A stretch of 64,000 nucleotides of DNA from Guillardia theta CCMP2712 (lineage: Eukaryota; Cryptophyceae; Pyrenomonadales; Geminigeraceae), in the NCBI RefSeq assembly GCF_000315625.1, contig NW_005434656.1, positions 843,431 through 907,430 of the forward strand. The letters run 5' to 3'. Position 1 is the first letter of the stretch. Every line of letters starts with the position of its first letter. This document shows, in pieces, positions 12,413 to 21,466 of this stretch. The position numbers were made by a program, and so were the translations under genes. The notes beneath the pieces are model-generated. The model ran no database searches and was not told the origin of the DNA. It worked only from the letters and a program-made list of their open reading frames with translations.

Positions 12413-13546
12413 ATGGAAGCGCTTTCTCTTTCAGTCTCGCCACTGTCCCGCATTGCTTCGGCAGATGGCCACATCTCATCCCGACCTGAAATGCCTGCCG
12501 AAAGACTGGATTTGAGCGATCATGACTTGGAGGATTGGGAAGACAACATCCTTTCGGACGACTCCGATACCTCTCTGCTTCCCAAGTTCGCCGATTCTTT
12601 CAGAAGAAAGCTCGGCACATACACTTGCAGGGCCAACACCCCAAAGCTGTGGACAGCAAAGACCCAGCTTGATTTCCAGCATCAGGACGTTGAATCCGGT
12701 GTGCAGGAGTCGAGCGCGCGCTTCTCCGAGACATCGCCGACTGAGATGAGCTGTCGGTCTACTCCAAGGAAGGACGACAGCGAGCTCGACCCCCTCATCA
12801 AGCAGTGCGCCTCAATACCCACCCTGGATGAAGTGTTGGAGGAGGAGGAGTTGGAACTCCTACGGGAGCAGCAGGAAATGATGAACAAGGAGGTTCAGAT
12901 CATGGCTGAACTTCAGCTGGCTCAGGAGAGGCAGGAGGAGCATCGCAGGAGGATGGAGGAGGAGCAGATGGCCTTGATGCGTGCGGAGCAAGTCGCCATG
13001 ATCAACTTCCTGAAGCTTCAGACCGTGAAGGGCAAAGCGCAGAACGCTCGGCCGACCACTGCTCCTGCCAAGTCCCGGACTGTGGTGCAGGTGGACCAGG
13101 GGAAGGCAGGGGATAGCCAACTACATCCAGGGCATCGCACAGGCCCCGTGGAGGAGCAGAAGGTTACTCAGAACCGTCCTCAGACCGCGATGGCAAGAAG
13201 ACCTGACACCTCGCACAACGAGCACCTCCCAGTCACTGGCAGGGTGAGGCCCCAGACTGCTGGGGTCAGACCGCAAACTGCTCTCGTGACGACCGAGCAT
13301 GCTGAGAGCAGTCCGCAGCAGCCGGAATTGGCGAAGAAGGAGCTGGCGAGGAGGAGGCCGTATACGGCCGGAGCCTCGAGAGACCAGTCCAAGACGCGCT
13401 CGACTTTTAGCCTGCTCAACCCGTTTCGCGCGCTGAAGAGGAAATTTTCCATTCACCCCATGTGGGCCAGGCCCAGGGCGGGAGTGAGAATCAACTGGTG
13501 GAGCAGATCTCGTCATCTTTCAGATCATCCGCCAAGTACGATGTGA
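12413..13546 (+). CDS. Coiled-coil protein with repeated RPxTA motifs
   Basis: Single-exon frame of 377 residues from ATG at 12413 (MEALSLSVSPL); in-frame codons upstream to 12362 carry no ATG. Residues ~140-205 form a Glu/Gln/Met-rich coiled coil (LEEEELELLREQQEMMNKE). The C-terminal third carries a short linear motif six or so times: RPTTA, RPQTA, RPDTS, RPQTA, RPQTA, RPYTA, ending in a basic tail. RPxTA-type motifs recur in ciliary and centriolar coiled-coil proteins of protists, so a cytoskeletal or flagellar role is possible but inferred. No catalytic domain is seen. It converges with the metallophosphatase gene downstream. The intergenic space between them holds a 3 x 29 bp tandem repeat. 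Confidence 0.75.
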   Translation: MEALSLSVSPLSRIASADGHISSRPEMPAERLDLSDHDLEDWEDNILSDDSDTSLLPKFADSFRRKLGTYTCRANTPKLWTAKTQLDFQHQDVESGVQESSARFSETSPTEMSCRSTPRKDDSELDPLIKQCASIPTLDEVLEEEELELLREQQEMMNKEVQIMAELQLAQERQEEHRRRMEEEQMALMRAEQVAMINFLKLQTVKGKAQNARPTTAPAKSRTVVQVDQGKAGDSQLHPGHRTGPVEEQKVTQNRPQTAMARRPDTSHNEHLPVTGRVRPQTAGVRPQTALVTTEHAESSPQQPELAKKELARRRPYTAGASRDQSKTRSTFSLLNPFRALKRKFSIHPMWARPRAGVRINWWSRSRHLSDHPPSTM

Positions 13547-13632
13547 GATAGTTTTCCATGTGGAACAGCCACATGTGTTTATTTCTGTTTTTCATTCAAA
13601 GTTTACATTAGGCAAGGTTTATGTAGGGAAAA

Positions 13633-13719
13633 TTGCGAATGAATGTGATATTGGAATCTTGTTGCGAATGAATGTGATATTGCAATCTTGTTGCGAATGA
13701 ATGTGATATTGCAATCTTG
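13633..13719 (+). repeat. Three tandem copies of a 29-bp unit
   Basis: Units at 13633-13661, 13662-13690 and 13691-13719 each read TTGCGAATGAATGTGATATT then (g/c)AATCTTG. One base differs in the first copy. Confidence 0.95.
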
Positions 13720-13873
13720 GACTGGCACCCGGCCTTTCACAGGAGGTGAAGCTTGCTCTGCTTGCTCGTAAGGCAGATCTGAACAGAAGCAAAAGTTTCA
13801 CCTGCACGGCTTTAATCTCGTTCCTCTCCAGGCTCTGACCGGGGACCGAGACGACCTTCCAGTGTGTCAGTCG

Positions 13874-13978
13874 AAGTGATGGTGATGGTGATGGTGATGG
13901 TTATGATGGTAATGTTTGTGTGGTTGTTGTTGTTGATGATGGTGGTGGTGATGATGATGTAGAAGAAGATGATGATGG
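13874..13978 (+). repeat. GATGGT / GTTGTT / GATGAT microsatellite
   Basis: Imperfect trinucleotide and hexanucleotide runs directly downstream (minus-strand sense) of the truncated metallophosphatase. They create His/Ile/Asn-rich spurious ORFs. Confidence 0.85.
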
Positions 13979-14002
13979 AGTTGTTGAAGATGTCCACAGG
14001 GC

Positions 14003-15157
14003 TCACATTGAGCTTAAAGTTTGACGCGAGCCCATCTTCCTGGCAAGCTCCCTGTCCTTCCCGACGACCTGGTGGGTGAGTGGGACCACAAGGTCCACCT
14101 CCTCCTCCTCATACAGCCTCTTCAGCAGCCTCTCCGCCACCTCCTCAACCGGCTCAATGCTCGCGTTGTTGAACGCCCCGGGTCGGTACAGCGCCTTGTC
14201 CTCCGTGAGGAGCCCCAGGAACGCTATCCTCCTCCTCTTACCCCCGCTCTCCACCTCAATGATCTCGAACTCGCTGGTTCTGTCCGCCCCCTTCCCCAGT
14301 TGGATGTCCGTCATGTTCGAGTTGACCCAACGGAAGGAAGACTGCAGTATCCGGCTGATCAGCTCTGGGTGGGGGACGTCCGTCTCGTGGTTCCCGAAGC
14401 ACACTAGCTCCACCCCGCAAGCGTTCAGACACTCCACCATCCCCATCCCGTTGTCCAGGGATGACAGCAGCGAAGGCGCCAGGAAGTCTCCGGGGAGCAC
14501 GAAGATCGTCCTCGCCCCGTGCTGCTTCGCCTTCACTGCCGTCGCCAGGTGGGGCAAGTTGTCGAGCTCGTACACGTCGTTGACCGACAAGATTCTCACC
14601 AACATCGGCTCGTGAAGGTGCTGCCACTGCTGATGCTCCTCCTCCTGCCGTCTCAGCTCCTCCTCCTCCGCCTGCCTCACGTAATCCTGCATCGTCATCT
14701 CCTCCTCGTTCGGTGGCTCTGCACCTCGCTCCCCCTCCGCCTTGACTTCTGCTCCCGCGCTCCCTTCCTTCACATGCTGGTTCTCGCTGGCACTCATCCC
14801 CTGCTCAATAACGGCAGGATCGACGCCAAAGGAGGGGACGCGAGCCAAGAACGCTTCCTCCCTCTCCTTCTCGAACTGCTTCATAAGTTCTGCATGCTCG
14901 TCCACAACAGGACCCTCCTGCTCTCCTGGTCCACTCTCCTCCTCAGCGAACGCCTCTTGCCGCTGGGCCTCGAACATCTTGAGCAAGTCATCGGCTGTCT
15001 GCTCAGTCGTGTGCTCAGTTTCCTCCGGCTTACGCGGAGTTTTCTTCTCCTCCTTCTGCTTCTTCTGCTCCTGCCGTTCGTTCTGACCTTTTCCTCCTGC
15101 CTCCTGCTGCTTGTGATCTGTAGCAACAGATTCGGGCTTGGAGGAGCCACAGCCCAT
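14003..15157 (-). CDS. Lipid-anchored 5'-nucleotidase-type metallophosphatase, C-terminally incomplete
   Basis: 384 residues from ATG at 15157. The N-terminus MGCGSSKPES is a consensus N-myristoylation site with a neighbouring palmitoylatable Cys, suggesting a membrane-tethered cytosolic protein. A charged Gln/Glu/Lys-rich linker (~10-175) precedes a calcineurin-like phosphoesterase fold. Visible motifs are VRILSVNDVYELDNLPHL (metal site 1, Asn-Asp in place of the usual Asp-x-His), LPGDFLAPS, and FGNHETDVPHPEL (GNHE). A PLTHQ..DRELAR segment near the end corresponds to the LTH motif. The reading frame then stops at SRQTLSSM, so the second half of the metal site (GHxH) and the 5'-nucleotidase C-terminal domain are missing. 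Either a 3' exon was not recognised or the gene is truncated at the microsatellite that follows. Function as an active phosphatase is uncertain. Confidence 0.8.
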   Translation of the reverse strand: MGCGSSKPESVATDHKQQEAGGKGQNERQEQKKQKEEKKTPRKPEETEHTTEQTADDLLKMFEAQRQEAFAEEESGPGEQEGPVVDEHAELMKQFEKEREEAFLARVPSFGVDPAVIEQGMSASENQHVKEGSAGAEVKAEGERGAEPPNEEEMTMQDYVRQAEEEELRRQEEEHQQWQHLHEPMLVRILSVNDVYELDNLPHLATAVKAKQHGARTIFVLPGDFLAPSLLSSLDNGMGMVECLNACGVELVCFGNHETDVPHPELISRILQSSFRWVNSNMTDIQLGKGADRTSEFEIIEVESGGKRRRIAFLGLLTEDKALYRPGAFNNASIEPVEEVAERLLKRLYEEEEVDLVVPLTHQVVGKDRELARKMGSRQTLSSM

Positions 15158-16815
15158 CTCGAGTATGCTCCTCCTGCCACAGGAAGCGTCAGCTGGCTGA
15201 GAGCAGAGTTCGAGTCACGATGTGCGACTAGGTGCAACAATGCAAGGGGAGGCTAAATGAAAAGCAGAAGCGGAGTGTAAGAAGAGAGATCATTGCAGAA
15301 AGAAGAGAAAAACTGGACATTTCAAAACAGAGATCTGATCTCCTGAATCCAACAAAGATCTCCTAGCAATGCTTCATGCAAAACCTCCCTCGCTCCTCTG
15401 CACTGTTATTAATCCCTTCCGCAAGCAAGCGGAGCACCATATTTTTTTTGGCCTCTCATTATTCCATGGATGCTATGAAAAAGAAACACCATGATATCGA
15501 TCAAATCAAGTCTGAAGCCTCCTCTCCTCTCCTCTCCTCTCCTCTCTTTTGTCGTCGATGCTTCATCCTGGGTCCATTTATAACATCTGTAACCTCTTCC
15601 GCATAATTGCTCCACCCCCGTCAACTACTCCCAATCTTTGCTCTTTCTGTCCTCCCTTCATACTTTCTCAACTCCCTCTGTCTTCTTCCATCTCCTCTCC
15701 TCCTCTCCTCCTGCCCTTCCTCCTCTATCTCCGTCCTGAATAGTCCGCATGTCCCTCAACCGTCGGCCAGGTAGTTGCTTCTTCGATAATAGCTGTTTTC
15801 AGCCTTTCGTGTGTACCAAAGAGTTACCTCCATCCACCCCTACCCCCTCATTATCTGCGCGTTTTCGAGGTATACACCCCTATTTAAAATGTTTTAATAT
15901 GTTCTAAAACATATTTTACCGCCGGGGCCGGGCGACCGGGGTGGCCGCTGCGCCGGAGTACTCGTGAACTCACGAGTCAGTTACTGTGCCACCCGGGCCG
16001 GGCGGAACTTGAAGGCCGCCCGGGCCGGGCCGGCCCCTCAGACTACGGTGACTCGATCGGACTCTTCGAACTGAACTTCATATGGTATTCGTGGACTTCA
16101 CAGTTGGGAGCCTGCCACCGCCGGGCCCGGCCCCCGGCGGCCGGCACCGGGCCGGGGACCGCCGAGGGCCCGGCGGCCGGGCCCTCGGAGTCCCCGGCCG
16201 CTTGAAGATCAACCCGCCGGATCATCCGGAGTCCGCGGGGGCCGGGGGCAGTGAACCTTCAAGTTTACTCAAGTTGAAACTGATCCTACTCTTTTATGAG
16301 CCCGCCTCAGGGCAGATGTCTTGATGTTTTTAAAACTACTTTTTGTTGTCATTTTTGGAAGCACCACGGTGCCTTCGTTGCCAGCCGTACCCCCCTTGGG
16401 ACTACAACAGGTCCCTCAACAAGTACCCCCTACTGTAACCAATAAAAAGAGACGAAAGGGTGGGTAGTACCACCACCACTCGATGTTAATTTCTTTCAAG
16501 GGTGTTTGTGTTATAGAAAAACGAGTTTTATTGTGACAAAACGTTTCGTTAATACATCGTTTCGATTGATAATTAAATTTTAATTTGAGCCCCACCCCTA
16601 CTTGTTGTATCCACCCGCCTGGAATCTGGAAATGATCACAAGCACCTCCTACCCCACATTATCCCTTTTACTACCCCATTATTCCCCACAAAAGTGATTA
16701 TTTGAACACCCCACCCATCTACTGATTGTGTGATATTTTGAGTACCCCACCCATTCTGGGTCATCAGTCTCCTATATTATCCCCTGGTGTAAGAGGAGAC
16801 CGTACTCAGCCAGCC
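15158..16815. other. Intergenic: CCTCT repeat, G+C-rich island, TACCCC tract
   Basis: No gene is seen. A (CCTCT)n run lies at about 15521-15548. A strongly G+C-rich island of CCGG/GGCC strings spans about 15915-16255. From about 16380 to 16790 the DNA is AT-richer with repeated TACCCC/CCACCC motifs up to the next gene. Confidence 0.6.
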
Positions 16816-18090
16816 ATGAACAAGGTAAGCTACGATGCGCGATGGAGAAAGAGGAAGACCATGAGAGAAATGAAGCTCAAGGGGGAGAGAATAGAGTGAT
16901 GCAAGGCGGTAGTCCATCAGTCTGAGCCATGGTGTGGAGAAGAGGTGTTGGATGGGGTTTTGTGTTTTGTGACAAATATGCATATTCGTTCCTTCGCCAA
17001 AGATTGCGTGCCACTGACCGTTCTTGTGCAGGCTGTACTCTTCCTCGTCTTTTGTGCTGTCGTCCATTCCTCCCTAGCATTGGGAGAGGACGATCACGAC
17101 TACCACGATCACAACACCCCTGGTGCTGATCCTGGACCCGGACCTCGACCTGGACCGGGTCCTCGACCTGGACCTGGACCTCACCCAGGACCTGGGCCTC
17201 ACCCTGGACCCGGACCCGATCCCCACGACCCGAAGATGGTTTGCAGCCATGACTTCATGCGGTTCTGCGCCTTCAGGGTGCCGGACATGGATAACTTCGA
17301 GCAGATCATCCAGTGCATGCAGAGCCACTCGGCGGACTTGGTCCCCGAGTGCAGGGCAATCGTGCAGAACATCTCCGACGACATTGCAGCGTTCCACACC
17401 GCCTGCGATACCGACATGCAGGCCAAGTGCCCCGACGCCATCGGCCAGCCCATGAAGACCCACGAGTGCATCATCGTCAACCTGGCCGACCTCTCGCACG
17501 GCTGCCTCGCAGAGATCTCTACCATCGCTCAGAAGATGGAGAAGCACGCGGGCCCACACGGCCCTCCTCCCCGGGGAGTCATGGATGCCTACCCTGGCCT
17601 CTTCGGGCAGTTCCAGGCCGGTGGCGAGCCGCATCAGGGCACGATGTTCATGAACAATGACGAGGATCGCCAAGGGTGAGGGACGGGCAGTGCTGGCCCC
17701 CAGTGAGCTCACGTTGGACCTGCAGGAAGCACCATGGATTCATCGGCAGTTTCATGTTCGGAGCTGTCGTAAGCGCCCTGGTGAGTTCTGGTCAAAGAGA
17801 CCGCTGGGATTGTGATGGAGTTTGTGCAGGTGGTTGGCAGCGTCCTCTTTGTCAAGAAGGTGATGAAGAAGAGGCGCGGTTGCTGCCGCCATGGCTGCAA
17901 ACCAGCTCTCCAGCATCCTCCCTTCCCCGGAGTCTGGATGGAGGGACATCAGCCTGTCGGTGCTCCGATTCTTGCGCAGACTGCGGACAAGGTGAGAGGA
18001 GCTTGTTCTGTCAGGCCATGAGTCGCTGACCAGACTTGATGGCAACAGAATGCCGACTCTTACCACCAGTTTGCTTAAGAGGAGTCTGAA
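16816..18090 (+). CDS. GLG1-like cysteine-rich type I membrane protein
   Basis: A 9-nt first coding exon (MNK, 16816-16824) splices over a 207-nt intron to 17032, giving signal peptide MNKAVLFLVFCAVVHSSLAL. Exons: 16816-16824, 17032-17675, 17726-17780, 17830-17991, and probably 18049-18090; phases agree. A Gly-Pro linker of PGP-x-PGP repeats follows the signal peptide. After it come Cys-rich repeats of the GLG1/ESL-1 type, CSHDFMRFC..QCM..H...L.PEC, then AC..KC..EC..GC. Exon 3 plus exon 4 encode a single hydrophobic helix (FIGSFMFGAVVSAL then VVGSVLFVKK) and a basic Cys-containing tail, KKRRGCC. The family is Golgi/secretory, so a secretory-pathway membrane protein is inferred. The C-terminus is uncertain: if the last intron is retained the frame ends at 18021. 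Confidence 0.8.
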
Positions 18091-18369
18091 CGTCATGTCG
18101 TGAAGAGGTTTTCTTGAAATTTTGTGTTGCAACAAAGAAAGCTGTAATTTAGTTATCTCCTTGTTTTATTCTTGCCATTGAAATAAGCTTTGTCCATCAA
18201 CATCTGCATTTGCTGCGAACCTGTCATCGCACAGAGCTGCCTCATCCTCCCAACGCACCTGCAGGTCGCGCTGGGGACAGGGCTTCACCTCTCCAGCCTG
18301 GAGCATTCCGAGACGGAACATGCCGTACCTGCGACCTGTCAGAGGGCAACCCGCGCTTGCTCGCCTCCC

Positions 18370-19615
18370 TCACTTGACGCGTATCAGGCGCGTCACTTCC
18401 CATCCAAAGGACTCGATGACCCTCCTGATCTGTTGCCGCACAAGGTCACGGAAAGAAGAGGGTCCAAGGAGGCGGGTATGACCTCGCGGTTTTTCCCTTC
18501 CCTGAGTACCATGGCGATCCAACGGTTCGACTGGTTCTTCGGCTCTGGAGGAAGGGAGCGGAAGGAAGAGCAATCATCAGGTCAAGGCCCTCCTCCCTCC
18601 TCCCTCCTCCCTCCTCCCTCCTCCCTCCTCCTTCCGCCTCCTGGGAGGATCGAGAAGAATGCAGTTGCTCCATACCTCTGTCTTCAAACCTCGGGTCGTC
18701 GAACCTCGCATCGATCCCCTTGTACTGGACCCCAGCAACCGACAGTCCCCTGGCGCACGCGTGAGGGAGGGAGTCAACACTGTCGCGCCACCTGGCTAGC
18801 TGTTCCAGCTGCTGGTCGGACACCCTGGGTCCATGCACGCGAACGCGGTACTCCCTCTCAATGTTGTTTGCCTGGCAGAGGCTCCTCAGTGCCACATCGC
18901 GTTCTCCCCCGTCGGACTGACCGGCAGCTCCAGGAAGCGTTTGATCTCTCCGTCGTTGGTGAGCACGAGCAAGCCTTCTGTGGAGAAGTCTAGCCTGACG
19001 CTGAGCATGAGAACTACCGCAGGAGCCTCGCACGATGCTGCTACCTCCCCACAGGGCTAATGTTCTGCCAGAACTCGTCTTGGGGAAGCAGGTCATAGAT
19101 TGTCGGGCGGGACTAGAAGGAGTAAGAGGAAGGAAGTCGTGCTGCAGGTCCGTCTTACCAACGGGTCGGATTTCGTCGTCAAGTAGCCTTTGGGCTTGTG
19201 GAACAGGACTGAGAGGACGGGAAGCAGTAAGGGCGCCAATACTTCAAGGCAGCAGACCCACTGATCTGAGGAGGAGTGTGGGGGTCAATCTCCTTTCCAT
19301 AAACCTTCACCACATCTGAACTGCAACGTCACTCTCTTGCAAATGGACATCAGAGCAGCGGACCTGTCACGCTCAACCATGTGCTGCAAGAAGTGACGAC
19401 GTTCCCGTTGACCTCCACGTCTCCTGCCTTGATGATGTTGATGGCTTCACGCCTCGAGCAGAGACCACTCCTCGCGATTGCCTGCAAACAGAGGTTGGGA
19501 GGGTTGGAAGGGTTGGGGGGAGAGCGCGATCAGGGGAAGAGAGAAGTTGAGGCCACTCTATGCTCATCATTTTTACCTTTGCGAGGATGGGTCCAGCCCT
19601 CTCCTCCTCTTGCAT
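18370..19615 (-). CDS. RsuA/RluB-type 23S/16S rRNA pseudouridine synthase
   Basis: Ten exons encode about 225 residues from MQEEERAGPILAK: 19615-19577, 19481-19364, 19315-19262, 19208-19159, 19112-19045, 18994-18922, 18871-18792, 18749-18676, 18544-18483, 18429-18370. The total is an exact multiple of three. An N-terminal S4 RNA-binding domain reads IARSGLCSRREA..IIKAGDVEVNG. The catalytic core has SRPTIYDLLP, then PVGRLDFSTEGLLVLTNDG (catalytic Asp in GRLD), then EREYRVRVHG, LREGKNREIRRV and ESFGWEVTRLIRV. This enzyme isomerises a uridine in rRNA. A bacterial-type enzyme in a nuclear gene suggests an organelle target. A 5' exon upstream of 19617 probably carries the targeting peptide but its frame is unresolved. 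The 131-nt intron before 18544 contains a GGAGG minisatellite. Confidence 0.88.
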
Positions 19616-19756
19616 GTCTGAAAAGGAGCGAGAAAAGGTTTGCTAGGAAGATTTTTCAACCACATCGAAGGCGAGCAGCAGAGCTCACCGTCATGCCTGA
19701 GCTCCTCATGTTGCAAGGAAGACGGTTGATCCCCCCTAACCATCTCCATCCTCTTG

Positions 19757-19805
19757 CCGCTCCTCCTCCTCCTCCTCCTCCTCCTCCTCCTCCTCCTCCT
19801 CCTCT
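19757..19805 (+). repeat. (CCT)n microsatellite
   Basis: About 16 CCT units upstream of the pseudouridine synthase. It encodes poly-Arg or poly-Gly runs in spurious minus-strand frames and may lie within the unresolved 5' exon of that gene. Confidence 0.9.
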
Positions 19806-20053
19806 TGCCAACATCCCGAGCATGCACCGCAATGCTGCCATGTTGCCTGGAACGTGAGGTCAGTACGTGCAGGAATACCTGCCTATGAACAGGAGTATTC
19901 AACGTTGCTGTCTTTGTTAAAATTTTTGAGGCGGACTCGTATTGCTACTACTTGAGTAATAACCCTTGTTTGTGCTAGCCATTACGATTTCATGGAGGAA
20001 AGGGAGGGAGGGAGGGAGGAAGCAAGTGAGATGGGGAGGGATATAAGGAGAAG

Positions 20054-20809
20054 ATGAAGCGACTTAGCATGATGCGATACTGGAAAGCTGGTCCGTCCTG
20101 TCTCAGATCATCTTGCAGCTTCCTCTGGCACAAACTATCTCGCTCCTCTTGCTTGCCCGCTCAACCACCCACCAAGCTATGCCTCTCCCAGCCGTCGACA
20201 CGCTCCCCCATGATGATCAGATGGGACTATGCCCATCCTGCCACACGAGATACCACACGACGATCGTTCTGCGAGCAGCAGCGACAGGCTGACTTGCACA
20301 TAGATTGTATCGCCACCCCCAACCCAGATGCACTGAAGTTTGACGTGGGTCATGATGTAACGGGGAGCCTTCAGTCCTTGTCGATCAGCCATGGAGATCT
20401 GCACATGTTCCAACAAGACCAGCATCTAGCCCACATAGCAACCCAGTTGTTTGCCGTCAAAGGAGTGCGCACCCTTCTGTTCGGCCCAGACTTCATCACG
20501 GTGAGGAGCCGGGAACGAGATTGCCTGCCCCGTCACGATGTTCTCTTGCCAGGTTGTCAAAGACCCCGAAACGGAATGGGCGGAGACGGAAGAGCTGCTG
20601 ATGCAGGTCCCTGCCCCTCCTGCTGGCTGGGTTCTCCTGACGTCAGCAAGCAGATCTTGCAGGAGGAGCTCAATGCGGCCAGACAAGATTGCCGTCCTCT
20701 AGCTAAAATCTCTCAGGAGAGCATCAACCAACTGATAGCGAGCAAGTTTGATCAGAGCCAAGTGCGTGCTGTAACTCCCTCTCCTCTTCTTCTCCTTCTC
20801 CGTCTTGTC

Positions 20810-20865
<56 letters not shown>

Positions 20866-21296
20866 CTTCTCCTCGCCCCCCAAATTTCAGGCCGGAGTCG
20901 TTGAGAAGATCCTGGAGCTCCTTGAGGAGAAGGTGGCGCCGCACGTCAGGGCCGACGGTGGAGATGTACAGGTGCAGCCAAGGCCTTGCTGACCTGCTCG
21001 CTCCTCCTCCTCTTGTGGTCTGACTGCCGCCGCAGTTTCGGGGCTTCAAGGATGGAGTTGTGTGGCTGTCGCTGGTTGGAGCCTGTACCTCTTGCTCGTC
21101 TTCTACCGTCACAGTCAGATTCATGGTTAGAGGAGGTGGTCACCGTAATCTGCATGCTAACATGATCGTTAGATCCGCAACCTTCTTATGCACTACATGG
21201 ATGAAGTACGCTGTCAGACATGGAGGTTGGCTGGTAACAGATATGCAGGTGAAAGACGTAAAGGCGATAGAGCAAGGTGAACAAATCCCCTCCTAG
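20054..21296 (+). CDS. NFU1: NFU1-type iron-sulfur cluster scaffold protein
   Basis: Seven exons (20054-20500, 20553-20606, 20654-20761, 20891-20971, 21036-21125, 21173-21205, 21249-21296) encode 286 residues with consistent phases. An Arg/Ser-rich N-terminal ~90 residues looks like an organelle presequence. Next is the Nfu N-domain (ATPNPDALKF .. LFAVKGVRTLLFGPDFIT), then the NifU C-domain: VVEKILELLEEKVAPHVRADGGDVQ, FRGFKDGVVWLSLVGACTSC and IRNLLMHYMDE. CTSC is the CxxC pair that holds the transferable 4Fe-4S cluster. The mature protein would act in mitochondrial (or plastid) cluster delivery; the N-domain favours the mitochondrial NFU1 type. Intron 3 (20762-20890) holds a CT-dinucleotide repeat. 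It is divergent from the pseudouridine synthase upstream. Confidence 0.9.
20812..20862 (+). repeat. (CT)n microsatellite inside NFU1 intron 3
   Basis: About 25 CT dinucleotides, extending the pyrimidine-rich 3' half of the intron. Confidence 0.95.
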
Positions 21297-21466
21297 ACGT
21301 TGCGAAAGAGTCGTTTAAGTCTGCAGACACTGACATAGAAAAGAATGTTCGAGCAAATGAGCTCGTTAAGTCCAACACTAGATGTTAACTTGAGATAATT
21401 CTACACGTTCATATACAAATCCGCTGTCCATTGCCAGCTGCACCAACATGATCAGCCGCCTGACCT

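Noticed and set aside
14519-15256. 245-codon plus-strand Leu-rich frame
   Set aside because: Antisense shadow of the Glu/Gln/Lys-rich metallophosphatase linker.
19656-19841. Minus frame with a 14-Gly run as the N-terminus of the RsuA-type enzyme
   Set aside because: Its donor phase does not match the MQEEER exon, so it cannot be joined in that frame. The true 5' exon remains unresolved.
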